Below, piece after piece: positions 1 through 6,529 of a stretch of 6,725 nt of DNA (position 1 is its first letter; the number at the start of each line of letters is the position of its first letter). The translations under genes were made by a program, and so were the position numbers. Source of the stretch: Burkholderiales bacterium (GTDB taxonomy: Bacteria; Pseudomonadota; Gammaproteobacteria; Burkholderiales; SG8-39); the NCBI GenBank assembly GCA_017880745.1, contig JADGRR010000159.1:1-6725 (forward strand), in the 5' to 3' direction. The notes beneath the pieces were generated by a model that ran no database searches, was not told the origin of the DNA, and saw nothing but the letters and a program-made list of their open reading frames with translations.

Positions 1-1
1 G

Positions 2-412
2 ATCTCCACCATCGCCGCCACCATGGCCGGAGCGATCTCCTCCATCGCCCAGTTCGGCTTCCTGTTCGGCGGGCGCGGCGATGGCGAACGCCCCAATCCG
101 GTGGTCGGGCTGATCATGATGATCCTGGCGCCGATCGCGGCCATGCTGATCCAGATGGCGATCTCGCGCGCGCGCGAATTCGAGGCCGACCGCGGCGGCG
201 CCGAGATCTGCGGCGACCCCAACGCGCTCGCCGATGCTTTGGAGAAGATGGAGCGTTACGGCAAGGGCCTGCCGCTTGCGGCAGCCGAAGAACATCCGGC
301 AACGGCGCAGATGATGATCGTCAATCCACTCTCGGGTGGGGGCATCCAGAATCTGTTCAGCACCCACCCAGCGACCGAGGAGCGCATCGCTCGCTTGCGA
401 GCGATGGCGTAA
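2..412 (+). CDS. htpX: Protease HtpX, M48 family, C-terminal part (5' end outside window)
   Basis: HtpX is a zinc metalloprotease of the inner membrane that degrades misfolded membrane proteins under envelope stress. Only the last 136 codons are here, about half of the usual ~290 residues; reading in frame from base 2 begins [19 protein letters not shown], a typical HtpX stretch, so the ATG at 23 is internal and not a start. The HExxH motif lies off the left edge. Visible are a hydrophobic segment at about residues 1-24, a second one at about 34-56 ([20 protein letters not shown]), the SRAREFEAD motif whose first Glu (codon 176-178) matches the family's third zinc ligand, and the C-terminal [13 protein letters not shown] signature. 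The stop is TAA at 410-412. The last codons form a perfect palindrome (385-406). The gene reads intact as far as it goes; identification is firm. Confidence 0.94.
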   Translation: MSTIAATMAGAISSIAQFGFLFGGRGDGERPNPVVGLIMMILAPIAAMLIQMAISRAREFEADRGGAEICGDPNALADALEKMERYGKGLPLAAAEEHPATAQMMIVNPLSGGGIQNLFSTHPATEERIARLRAMA

Positions 413-436
413 TGGGGGTTGCTCGCTTGCGCGCAA
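385..436 (+). repeat. Two tandem related palindromes at the end of htpX
   Basis: The first copy (385-406) has a perfect 9-bp stem, CATCGCTCG / CGAGCGATG, around a CTTG loop, inside the last htpX codons. The second (419-436) has the arms TTGCTCG / CGCGCAA with one mismatch around the same CTTG loop, just after the stop. Both share the core GCTCGCTTGCG and are followed by ATGG, so they look like a short local duplication. No T-run follows either one. They could slow exonucleases or help end the htpX transcript; whether they belong to a genome-wide repeat family cannot be judged from one window. Confidence 0.5.
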
Positions 437-507
437 TGGTCTGAATCGCGAAGCCGGTTCTCTGCGCCTCCTTCCCAGTGTAGGATGCGGGCTTCGTCCA
501 TCACCAC

Positions 508-542
508 AGCGGCACTGCAGCCTTGGCGGCTGCAGTGCTGCT
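508..542 (+). terminator. Strong hairpin between htpX and rsmB, possible terminator
   Basis: The arms 508-522 and 528-542 pair over 15 bp, with one G-T pair (511:539), around a 5-base loop TTGGC; the inner 11 bp (GCACTGCAGCC / GGCTGCAGTGC) are perfect. It is followed by a mildly T-containing stretch (TGTTCCCTTGT) rather than a real T-run. Its place after htpX suggests it ends or attenuates that transcript. It also covers two of the possible rsmB start codons, so it bears on the choice of that start. Confidence 0.42.
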
Positions 543-549
543 TGTTCCC

Positions 550-1809
550 TTGTCCAGATCCGCTAATCTAGAGCTAGCGTTGTACGCCGCCGGCGACGCC
601 GTCGCGCAGGTGCGCGCAGGTCGCAGCCTGTCGGACGCGCTCGAGCGCCTGGAAACGGACTCGAGCCTGGGCGCGGCCGTGCAGGATCTGGCCTACGGCA
701 CGCTGCGCAACCTGGGGCTGCTCGATGCCCTCCTCGCCGAGTTGCTGCGCAAGCCGGTCAAGCCGGCCGTGCATGCACTACTGCTGGCCGCGCTATATCA
801 GTTGCGCGCGCGCCCGCGTACCAGCCATACCACGGTGGATCAGGCGGTGCGCGCAGTGTCGCGCCTCGAGCCTGCGGCCAAGGGCCTTGCCAACGCCGTG
901 CTGCGCAATTATCTGCGCGCGGCGGACGCGCTCGTTGCACGCTGTGACTCCGACACTGCGCATTACTCCTACCCGCAGTGGTGGATAGACCGGGTACGCG
1001 CGGCCTGGCCGCAACACTGGGAGTCGATTCTGAATGCAGGCAACCTCCACCCGCCCATGACCTTGCGCGTCAACCGGCGCCGACTCACGGCAGAGCAGTA
1101 TCTGGCCAGGCTGGGCGAGCGCGGCATCAAAGGCGAACTCGTCGGAGGGCAGGCGATACTGCTCGAGCGCCCGGTGCCGATAGAGTCTGTTCCCGGTTTC
1201 GGCGCGGGCGAGGTCTCGATACAGGACGCCGGCGCCCAGCTCGCCGCTCCGCTGCTTGACGTTCGACCGGACATGCGGGTGCTCGATGCCTGCGCCGCTC
1301 CCGGTAGCAAGAGCGGGCATATCCTGGAACTTGCCGATTGCGCGCTCACCGCATTGGACAGCGACCCGGCACGCGTGCTTCGCATCAGCGACAATCTGGC
1401 GCGCCTCGGCTTTTCCGCACGTGTCGCCTGTGGCGACTGCTCCGCCCCTGCGGGGTGGTGGGACGGCGGGCTGTTCGAGCGCATCCTGCTCGATGCACCC
1501 TGCACCGCCTCCGGCGTGGTCAAGCGCCACCCGGATATCAAATGGCTGCGCCGCGAAAGCGACATCGCCCAACTGGCGGCAACCCAGAGCCGGATGCTGG
1601 ATGCGCTGTGGCAACTGTTGGCGCCGGGTGGTAAATTGCTGTATGCGACGTGCTCGGTGTTCCCGCAGGAAAACGCGCAGACGATCGACATCTTCCTGGC
1701 ACGCAGCAATGCAGCCCGCCGCCTGCCGCTGGCGGGACTGGAGCAAGGACAGCTGTTGCCCGATGCACGGCATGACGGTTTTTTCTATGCGCTGCTGGAA
1801 AAACATTAG
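550..1809 (+). CDS. rsmB: 16S rRNA (cytosine-967-C5)-methyltransferase RsmB
   Basis: RsmB (Sun/Fmu) uses S-adenosylmethionine to methylate C967 of 16S rRNA in the cytoplasm. Residues 1 to about 135 are the NusB-like RNA-binding domain (AVQDLAYGTLRNLG, VLRNYL). The rest is the Rossmann methyltransferase: SAM motif DACAAPGSKS at about 246-255, motif IV DAPC with Cys318, motif VI YATCS with the catalytic Cys368, and the family ending DGFFYALLEK. A usual GGK reads GSK here. No ATG is available. TTG at 550 is chosen because MSRSANLELALYAAGDAVAQV lines up with the N-terminus of E. coli RsmB as I recall it. TTG 523 and GTG 535 are alternatives, but they sit inside a strong hairpin and add residues not expected in the family. 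No clear ribosome binding site precedes any of the three. The length, 419 residues, is normal. It is the first gene of a packed run with DUF4390, ntrY and ntrX. Confidence 0.95.
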   Translation: MSRSANLELALYAAGDAVAQVRAGRSLSDALERLETDSSLGAAVQDLAYGTLRNLGLLDALLAELLRKPVKPAVHALLLAALYQLRARPRTSHTTVDQAVRAVSRLEPAAKGLANAVLRNYLRAADALVARCDSDTAHYSYPQWWIDRVRAAWPQHWESILNAGNLHPPMTLRVNRRRLTAEQYLARLGERGIKGELVGGQAILLERPVPIESVPGFGAGEVSIQDAGAQLAAPLLDVRPDMRVLDACAAPGSKSGHILELADCALTALDSDPARVLRISDNLARLGFSARVACGDCSAPAGWWDGGLFERILLDAPCTASGVVKRHPDIKWLRRESDIAQLAATQSRMLDALWQLLAPGGKLLYATCSVFPQENAQTIDIFLARSNAARRLPLAGLEQGQLLPDARHDGFFYALLEKH

Positions 1810-1812
1810 CAC

Positions 1813-2391
1813 ATGAACCTGCGGCTGCTCGCTTCGCTGCTGCTCGCGCTCGTGCTCGGCTGGACTGCGTCGGCGCGCGCCAACAACATTGAGATCAGCC
1901 ACATCTCGCTCGAGGGCAACGACGAGGGCTACGCCCTGGATGCCGATTTCGAGATCGAGCTTAACCCGCGGCTTGAGGACGCCATCAACAAGGGCGTGCC
2001 GCTGTACTTCGAGGTCGAGTTCGAGCTGACGCGCAAACGCTGGTACTGGTTCGACGACAGCGTCGGCCGCCAACTGATGCTGCGCCTGTCCTACCACGCG
2101 CTCACGCGCCAATACCGAATTTCGAGCGGCGCCCTGTATCAAAGCTTTTCCACCCTGCCTGACGCGTTGCGGGTGCTGTCGCGGGTGCGCTCGTGGCAGG
2201 TGCTGGAGCGCGCAGACGTAAGCGCCGGCGCCGATTACCAGGCGGGGCTGCGCATGCGGCTCGACGTGACCCAGCTGCCCAAGCCGTTCCAGGTCAATGC
2301 GCTCACCAGCCGGGAATGGAATCTCGCCTCCGAATGGCGGCGCTGGCCGTTCAGATTCAAGGCGCCGGTGACGGAGAAGGCGCCGCAATGA
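1813..2391 (+). CDS. DUF4390 family exported protein, function unknown
   Basis: This 192-residue protein matches the DUF4390 pattern as I know it, usually found between rsmB and an ntrY-like kinase. Its function is not established. Residues 1-23 are a clear Sec signal peptide: MNLR, a leucine-rich core, and an ARA cleavage site before NNIEIS, so the mature protein of about 169 residues should be periplasmic. I see no lipobox cysteine and no second membrane segment. The mature part looks beta-rich. Recognisable stretches are GVPLYFEVEFEL (61-72), RKRWYWFDD (74-82), YHALTRQYR (94-102), LPKPFQVNAL (155-164) and WNLASEWRRWPF (169-180). The ATG lies 3 bases after the rsmB stop, and the gene's own stop overlaps the kinase start. 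A role as periplasmic partner of the kinase is inferred from position only. Confidence 0.88.
   Translation: MNLRLLASLLLALVLGWTASARANNIEISHISLEGNDEGYALDADFEIELNPRLEDAINKGVPLYFEVEFELTRKRWYWFDDSVGRQLMLRLSYHALTRQYRISSGALYQSFSTLPDALRVLSRVRSWQVLERADVSAGADYQAGLRMRLDVTQLPKPFQVNALTSREWNLASEWRRWPFRFKAPVTEKAPQ
2373..2380 (+). promoter_or_regulatory. Ribosome binding site of the kinase gene
   Basis: GGAGAAGG lies 7 bases before the ATG at 2388, inside the end of the DUF4390 gene. It fixes the kinase start at 2388 against the longer open frame from 2193, whose extra N-terminal residues are only a shadow of the DUF4390 coding sequence. Confidence 0.7.
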
Positions 2392-4499
2392 AATACGTGC
2401 TCATATTCAGCGTGGCGCTGGGCGCGATCCTGCTGTTCCTGCTGGCGGCGGCGAGCGGCAACACCGCCCTGTTCTCCCGCCACTACGCGCTGTTGCTCGG
2501 CCTGAACGCGGCGCTGGCCGCGGCGCTGCTGGCGTTGATCGGTTATCAGTTGTGGGTGCTCACGGCCAAGCTGCGCGCGCGCGTGTTCGGCTCGCGCCTG
2601 ACGCTGCGCTTTCTGCTCATGTTTTTGCCGATGGTCATCGTGCCCGGAGGCCTCGTGTACGTGGTGTCGCTGCAGTTCATGGCAAAAAGCATCGAATCCT
2701 GGTTCGACGTGCGCGTCGATAACGCGCTCGAGGGCGGCCTCAACCTCGGCCGCACCGCGCTCGATCTGCTGCTCACGGAACTCCACGACAAGGCGCGCCG
2801 CATGGCGCTCGAACTTTCCGACAAGACGCCGGCGCAGCAGGTCGTGCTGCTCAACCGGCTGCGCGAACAGGCGGGCGTCGACGATGCGCTGCTCTTGTCC
2901 TCCGGCGGCAACGTCATCGCCAGCGCGAGCAAGAGCGTGGGCAAACTCCTGCCCGACCTGCCCAACACCGTCATCCAGCGCCAGGCGCGACAGAGCCGCG
3001 GTTACGCCGCGCTCGAAGGCGCTCCCGACAAGGGATTGAGCCTGCGCGTGCTGGTTCCGGTCGCCGCGCTCAGCATCGCCGAGGACGAGCGTCTGCTGCA
3101 GCTGCTGCAGCCGGTGCCGCCGACGCTGGCGCGCGACGCGGAGGCGGTGCAGGAAGTGTATCGCGACTACAAGGAGTTGTCGCTGTCGCGCCAGGGTCTG
3201 AAGGAGATCTACATCCTGACGCTGACGCTGACGCTGCTGCTGACGCTGTTCTCCGCCACCGCGCTCGCGTTCCTGCTCTCGGCGCGCCTGTCCGAGCCCC
3301 TGGCGCTGCTCGCTGCGGGCACCCAGGCGGTGGCGCGCGGGGACTACAGCCGGCGAGCGCAAGTCACCAGCAGCGATGAGCTGGGCATTCTCACCCAATC
3401 GTTCAACAGCATGACCGAGCAGTTGGACGATGCGCGCAGCGTGGCCGAATCGCACCGCGCCGAGCTCGAAACGGCCAAAGCCTATCTCGAAAACATTCTC
3501 GCCAATCTTTCTGCCGGCGTGCTGGTCTTTGACCAACAGCTGCGCCTGGGCACCGTGAATCATGGAGCCGGCGCCATCCTGCAGGAAACATTCGAAGGCT
3601 TGAAGGGCCAGGCCCTAAGCCATTGGCAGCGGCTGCAGCCGCTGGCGCGCGCCATCGTCGAAGGCTTCAAGCAGCACGGCACCGACACCTGGCAACAGCA
3701 GCTGGAACTCGCCGAGCGCATGTTGCTGGTGCGCGGCTCGGTTCTGCCGCGCGCGAGCGGCGGCGGCTACGTGGTCGTGTTCGACGACGTTACCAAACTG
3801 GTCCAGGCGCAGCGGGCTACCGCCTGGGGTGAGGTGGCGCGGCGCCTCGCGCACGAAATCAAGAACCCACTGACGCCGATCCAGCTCTCGGCCGAACGCC
3901 TGCAGGCGAAGCTGGCAAACAAACTCGTGCCCGAGGACGCGGCCACGCTCAACCGCGCCACCGAAACCATCATCAATCAGGTGACGGCGATGAAGGGGAT
4001 GGTGGACGATTTCGGTGAATATGCGCGCACGCCCGCACCAACCCTGCAGCCGCTGGACCTGAACGCCCTGGTACGCGAAGTGCTCGGCCTGTACGAGCAT
4101 ACCGGCGCCCTGGTGCGGCCCGCATTGCAGGCAGGGCTGCCGCAGGTGATGGGCGATCCGACACAGTTGCGCCAGGTGATACACAATCTGCTGCAGAACG
4201 CCCAGGATGCCCTCGCCGGCAGCGCCGGCCCGCGCATCGAGGTTGAGACCGAGCGCGCGGGAAATCAGGCGTGCCTCAGAATCAGCGATAACGGCTGCGG
4301 CTTTCCCGAGGCGATCATGATGCGCGTGTTCGAGCCCTATGTGACCACCAAACCCCGGGGTACCGGGCTGGGCCTCGCGATTGTGAAGAAGATCATCGAT
4401 GAGCACAACGGCGCGGTCAGCGTGGAAAACCTGCCCGGGCGCGGCGCCAGCGTCAGCATCACGCTGCCGCTGCAACGCGAATCGGCGAAGGCGGCCTGA
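2388..4499 (+). CDS. ntrY: NtrY-like membrane sensor histidine kinase
   Basis: A 703-residue sensor kinase of the NtrY type, expected to phosphorylate the NtrX-like regulator encoded next. Membrane segments are seen at about residues 3-23, 34-58, 72-96 and 275-298, with a roughly 175-residue periplasmic part between the last two. A HAMP linker follows (about 298-350), then a PAS-like domain (about 363-470), then the catalytic core. In the core, the H box is RRLAHEIKNPLTP with His489, the N box HNLLQNAQDAL with Asn604, the G1 box DNGCGF (634-639), the F box FEPYVTTK, and the G2 box GTGLGLAIVKKI (658-669). All the usual catalytic residues are there. The start overlaps the upstream stop (ATGA) and the stop shares one base with ntrX, so the genes are likely coupled. 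NtrY proteins elsewhere affect nitrogen or respiratory and redox control; the signal sensed here cannot be told from sequence. Confidence 0.93.
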   Translation: MKYVLIFSVALGAILLFLLAAASGNTALFSRHYALLLGLNAALAAALLALIGYQLWVLTAKLRARVFGSRLTLRFLLMFLPMVIVPGGLVYVVSLQFMAKSIESWFDVRVDNALEGGLNLGRTALDLLLTELHDKARRMALELSDKTPAQQVVLLNRLREQAGVDDALLLSSGGNVIASASKSVGKLLPDLPNTVIQRQARQSRGYAALEGAPDKGLSLRVLVPVAALSIAEDERLLQLLQPVPPTLARDAEAVQEVYRDYKELSLSRQGLKEIYILTLTLTLLLTLFSATALAFLLSARLSEPLALLAAGTQAVARGDYSRRAQVTSSDELGILTQSFNSMTEQLDDARSVAESHRAELETAKAYLENILANLSAGVLVFDQQLRLGTVNHGAGAILQETFEGLKGQALSHWQRLQPLARAIVEGFKQHGTDTWQQQLELAERMLLVRGSVLPRASGGGYVVVFDDVTKLVQAQRATAWGEVARRLAHEIKNPLTPIQLSAERLQAKLANKLVPEDAATLNRATETIINQVTAMKGMVDDFGEYARTPAPTLQPLDLNALVREVLGLYEHTGALVRPALQAGLPQVMGDPTQLRQVIHNLLQNAQDALAGSAGPRIEVETERAGNQACLRISDNGCGFPEAIMMRVFEPYVTTKPRGTGLGLAIVKKIIDEHNGAVSVENLPGRGASVSITLPLQRESAKAA

Positions 4500-5746
4500 T
4501 GTCTCAGATACTGGTCGTCGACGACGAGATCGGCATCCGCGAGCTGCTGTCGGAGATTCTCGCCGACGAGGGTCACACGGTGCAGCTCGCGGAAAACGCA
4601 GCGCGCGCACGCGCGCTACGCGGTGTGGAGCGCCCCGACCTGGTGCTGCTTGACATCTGGATGCCCGATACCGACGGCATCACACTGCTCAAAGAATGGG
4701 CGGCGAACGGCCAGCTCACCATGCCGGTGGTGATGATGTCCGGACACGGCACCATCGAAACGGCGGTAGAGGCCACCCGCATCGGGGCGGTCGATTTTCT
4801 GGAAAAACCGATTGCATTGCAGAAACTACTGGCCACGGTGAAACGCGCGTTGAGAAGCGGTGGCGGCCAACCTCAGGCCGGGCTTACGCTGCTCAGCCTC
4901 GGCCGCTCGGCCGTGCTTGCCGACCTGCGCAAGCGCCTGGCGCAGATCGCCACCCTGTCGATGCCGGTGCTGCTGCGCGGCGAACCGGGTGTGATGCCGG
5001 AGCTGTTCGCGCGTTACCTGCACCAGCCCAATACGCCCTGGGTGGTGGTCAGCGCGCCGCTGCTCGACACGCCGCAGGACTTGCTCGCGCAGGCCGCGAG
5101 CGGTCTCATTTTCGTCATGGAACTCGCGGCACTCACCCGGGCGCAGCAAAAGAATCTCGCGTTCATTCTCGGCAAACAGGAAAAAAACAGGACGCGCGTC
5201 GTCTCGTTCACGACTGAGGAGCCGGCGCGCCTGACCGCCGAGTTCGGTTTCGACGCGGCCCTGCTCGCGCGCCTGTCCGAGCTGTCGCTGGTACTCCCGG
5301 CGCTGCGCGAACACGCCGAAGATATTCCCGACATTGCCGGCATCCTGTTGGCGCAGTTGGTGGAGGCGCGGCAATGCCCACCGCGGCATTTTTCCACCGC
5401 GGCGCTCAATGTCCTGCGCCAGTTCCATTGGCCGCGCAATCTGGAGGATCTGCAGGGAGCGGTGAGGAATCTGGCGCTGACCGCGCTGGAGGAGGAAATC
5501 GGCGCGGCCGAAGTGGAACGGGTGGCGGCGCAGTTCCATCCCTCTTCCGGCGCGCAGGTACCGCTGCCGCTTGAGTTGCCGTTGCGCGAGGCGCGCGAAG
5601 CGTTCGAACGCGCCTATTTCGAACAACTGCTGGCGCGCGAAGGCGGCTCGATCGCGCGCGTGGCCGAGAAAAGCGGCCTGGAGCGCACCCACCTGTACCG
5701 CAAGCTCAAAGCGTTGGGGATCACGGCCGGCAAGAAGGAAGAATAG
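4499..5746 (+). CDS. ntrX: NtrX-like response regulator with degenerate AAA+ domain
   Basis: A 415-residue regulator in three parts. The receiver (about 1-120) is intact: Asp8/Asp9, phospho-acceptor Asp52 in LDIWMP, Ser81 and Lys103. The middle (about 132-325) derives from the sigma-54 activator AAA+ domain but is broken as an ATPase. Walker A reads GEPGVMPE (161-168), without the GK pair. Walker B reads GLIFVME (202-208), with Met207 replacing Asp. The GAFTGA loop region is gone, about 25 residues shorter than in family members. About 10 more residues are missing before the sensor I position, and the first arginine finger is lost. Late landmarks survive (LPALREHAEDIP, WPRNLEDLQ). The C-terminus (about 366-407) is a Fis-type helix-turn-helix ending ERTHLYRKLKALGI, typical of NtrX. 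It should bind DNA but not drive sigma-54 open-complex formation. The start follows GAAGG at 4487-4491 and overlaps the kinase stop (TGATG). Confidence 0.93.
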   Translation: MSQILVVDDEIGIRELLSEILADEGHTVQLAENAARARALRGVERPDLVLLDIWMPDTDGITLLKEWAANGQLTMPVVMMSGHGTIETAVEATRIGAVDFLEKPIALQKLLATVKRALRSGGGQPQAGLTLLSLGRSAVLADLRKRLAQIATLSMPVLLRGEPGVMPELFARYLHQPNTPWVVVSAPLLDTPQDLLAQAASGLIFVMELAALTRAQQKNLAFILGKQEKNRTRVVSFTTEEPARLTAEFGFDAALLARLSELSLVLPALREHAEDIPDIAGILLAQLVEARQCPPRHFSTAALNVLRQFHWPRNLEDLQGAVRNLALTALEEEIGAAEVERVAAQFHPSSGAQVPLPLELPLREAREAFERAYFEQLLAREGGSIARVAEKSGLERTHLYRKLKALGITAGKKEE

Positions 5747-5851
5747 GCCTCGGTTTTGCGCCGCAGCAAAAAGGCATAAAATGCGCTCCATCCGATATCT
5801 ATCTTCCGGCTCCGCGCGGCGAAGCCGGGTTCGCCGGCAACAGGATTCCAA
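5747..5851. other. Convergent gap after ntrX with GC-rich inverted repeats
   Basis: No gene is recognisable here. Directly after the ntrX stop, 5747-5775 can fold with arms GCCT/AGGC and TTTTGC/GCAAAA. Further on, two overlapping stems exclude each other: CCGGCT 5806-5811 with AGCCGG 5823-5828, and CGGCGAA 5817-5823 with TTCGCCG 5830-5836. A TAAAAT box at 5777-5782 resembles a -10 element but has only a poor -35 partner at 15 bases. These folds probably belong to 3' ends, and a short RNA is only a faint possibility. Confidence 0.35.
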
Positions 5852-5882
5852 GAGGCCGTTTCGGAAATTCCGAAACGGCCTC
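5852..5882. terminator. Perfect 13-bp hairpin between convergent ntrX and rplT
   Basis: GAGGCCGTTTCGG and its exact reverse complement flank a 5-base AAATT loop. It sits between two genes that converge on it, 105 bases after the ntrX stop and 54 after the rplT stop, which is where a bidirectional terminator belongs. Neither side carries a long T-run: the - strand continues CTTGG, the + strand AAAGC. Termination may therefore be weak or factor-assisted, or the hairpin may mainly protect RNA 3' ends. Confidence 0.55.
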
Positions 5883-5936
5883 AAAGCGGGTTAGCCTCTT
5901 TTCGCTAGGCGTTGCTCCGGGTTGCCGAGGCCGGCC

Positions 5937-6320
5937 TTAACTGGAAGCAGCGCCCGCCTCGCCGGCAGGCAGACTTGCCTTGGCCTGTTCGGCGAATTTG
6001 GCGAAGGCCGCCATGTCCGTCACGGCCAAGTCGGCCAGCACCTTGCGGTCCACCTCGATCGCGGCCCGCTTCAGGCCGTTCATGAATACGCTGTAGGTCA
6101 AGCCGCACTCGCGCGCGGCGGCGTTGATGCGCGCGATCCACAGCGCCCGGAACACGCGCTTCTTCGTTCTGCGGTCGCGATAGGCATACTGGCCGGCCTT
6201 CATCACCGCCTCTTTGGCGATGCGGAAGACGCTGCCGCGGCGGCCGCGGTAACCCTTGGCCAGATCCATTACTTTCTTGTGACGGGCGCGTGCTTCTACC
6301 CCACGTTTAACTCTTGGCAT
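5937..6320 (-). CDS. rplT: 50S ribosomal protein L20
   Basis: L20 binds 23S rRNA early in assembly of the large subunit and, in studied bacteria, represses translation of its own rpmI-rplT message. The 127-residue product opens with [17 protein letters not shown] and contains [37 protein letters not shown] and [19 protein letters not shown], all family hallmarks. The basic N-terminal arm and globular C-terminal domain are both complete. The start at 6320 is set by the conserved MPRV and by an AAGGAG site before it; the open frame reaching 6665 is not coding. The C-terminus ([13 protein letters not shown]) runs about 8-10 residues past the usual ~118-119. It lies 11 bases downstream of rpmI. 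Unusually, pheS does not follow. Confidence 0.98.
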   Translation of the reverse strand: MPRVKRGVEARARHKKVMDLAKGYRGRRGSVFRIAKEAVMKAGQYAYRDRRTKKRVFRALWIARINAAARECGLTYSVFMNGLKRAAIEVDRKVLADLAVTDMAAFAKFAEQAKASLPAGEAGAASS

Positions 6321-6327
6321 GGCTCGT

Positions 6328-6333
6328 CTCCTT
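6328..6333 (-). promoter_or_regulatory. Ribosome binding site of rplT
   Basis: AAGGAG on the - strand, 7 bases before the ATG at 6320. It overlaps the rpmI stop codon (TAA at 6334-6332), so ribosomes finishing L35 pass directly over the rplT start, consistent with coupled translation of the two ribosomal proteins. Confidence 0.75.
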
Positions 6334-6529
6334 AACCGTTGGGAAGCATCGCGCGCACGGAACGCACGTTGCTCGCGTGCACCTGGGACGTGCCGCGCAT
6401 GTTGCGCTTGCGCTTGGTGGTCTTCTTGGTCAGGATGTGGCGCAGAAACGCTTTGGTGCGTTTTATTCCGCCGCCGCCTTGAATGCGGAAACGCTTGGCA
6501 GCGCTCCGCTTGGTCTTCATCTTGGGCAT
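6332..6529 (-). CDS. rpmI: 50S ribosomal protein L35
   Basis: L35 is a small, very basic protein of the large ribosomal subunit. The 65-residue product has the normal length and hallmarks: [21 protein letters not shown] at the start, [17 protein letters not shown] in the middle and [16 protein letters not shown] at the end. The start at 6529 is chosen over a frame beginning at 6550 because MPKMKTK is the conserved N-terminus and because AGGAG lies 5 bases before it. It is first in the rpmI-rplT pair and follows a long untranslated stretch. Translation of rpmI is the step that L20 represses in E. coli, so its start region is the likely control point here. Confidence 0.98.
   Translation of the reverse strand: MPKMKTKRSAAKRFRIQGGGGIKRTKAFLRHILTKKTTKRKRNMRGTSQVHASNVRSVRAMLPNG

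Noticed and set aside
2193..2387. N-terminal extension of the kinase frame upstream of 2388
   Set aside because: It overlaps the DUF4390 coding region, translates to arginine-rich noise, and the ribosome binding site and hydrophobic N-terminus both point to 2388.
793..2388. Long open frame of 531 codons on the - strand opposite rsmB and the DUF4390 gene
   Set aside because: It is arginine-, glutamine- and histidine-rich with no recognisable family and mirrors two well-identified genes; high GC content keeps the antisense frame open.
3216..3248. CTGACG triplet-pair microrepeat inside the kinase gene
   Set aside because: It encodes Leu-Thr repeats of the membrane segment at about residues 277-287 and is explained by hydrophobic composition and codon bias.
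2235..3563. 442-codon open frame on the - strand opposite the kinase gene, and similar ones at 3615-4610 and 4826-5884
   Set aside because: Low-complexity Q/R/H-rich translations, no motifs, fully covered by ntrY or ntrX on the other strand.
5756..5782. Promoter-like TTGCGC with TAAAAT, possibly for a small RNA ending at the 5852-5882 hairpin
   Set aside because: The spacer is only 15 bases, the -35 match is poor, and no conserved RNA is recognised; kept only as a faint possibility.
5922..6335. 137-codon + strand frame opposite rplT
   Set aside because: Antisense shadow of a certain ribosomal protein gene, with no family resemblance.
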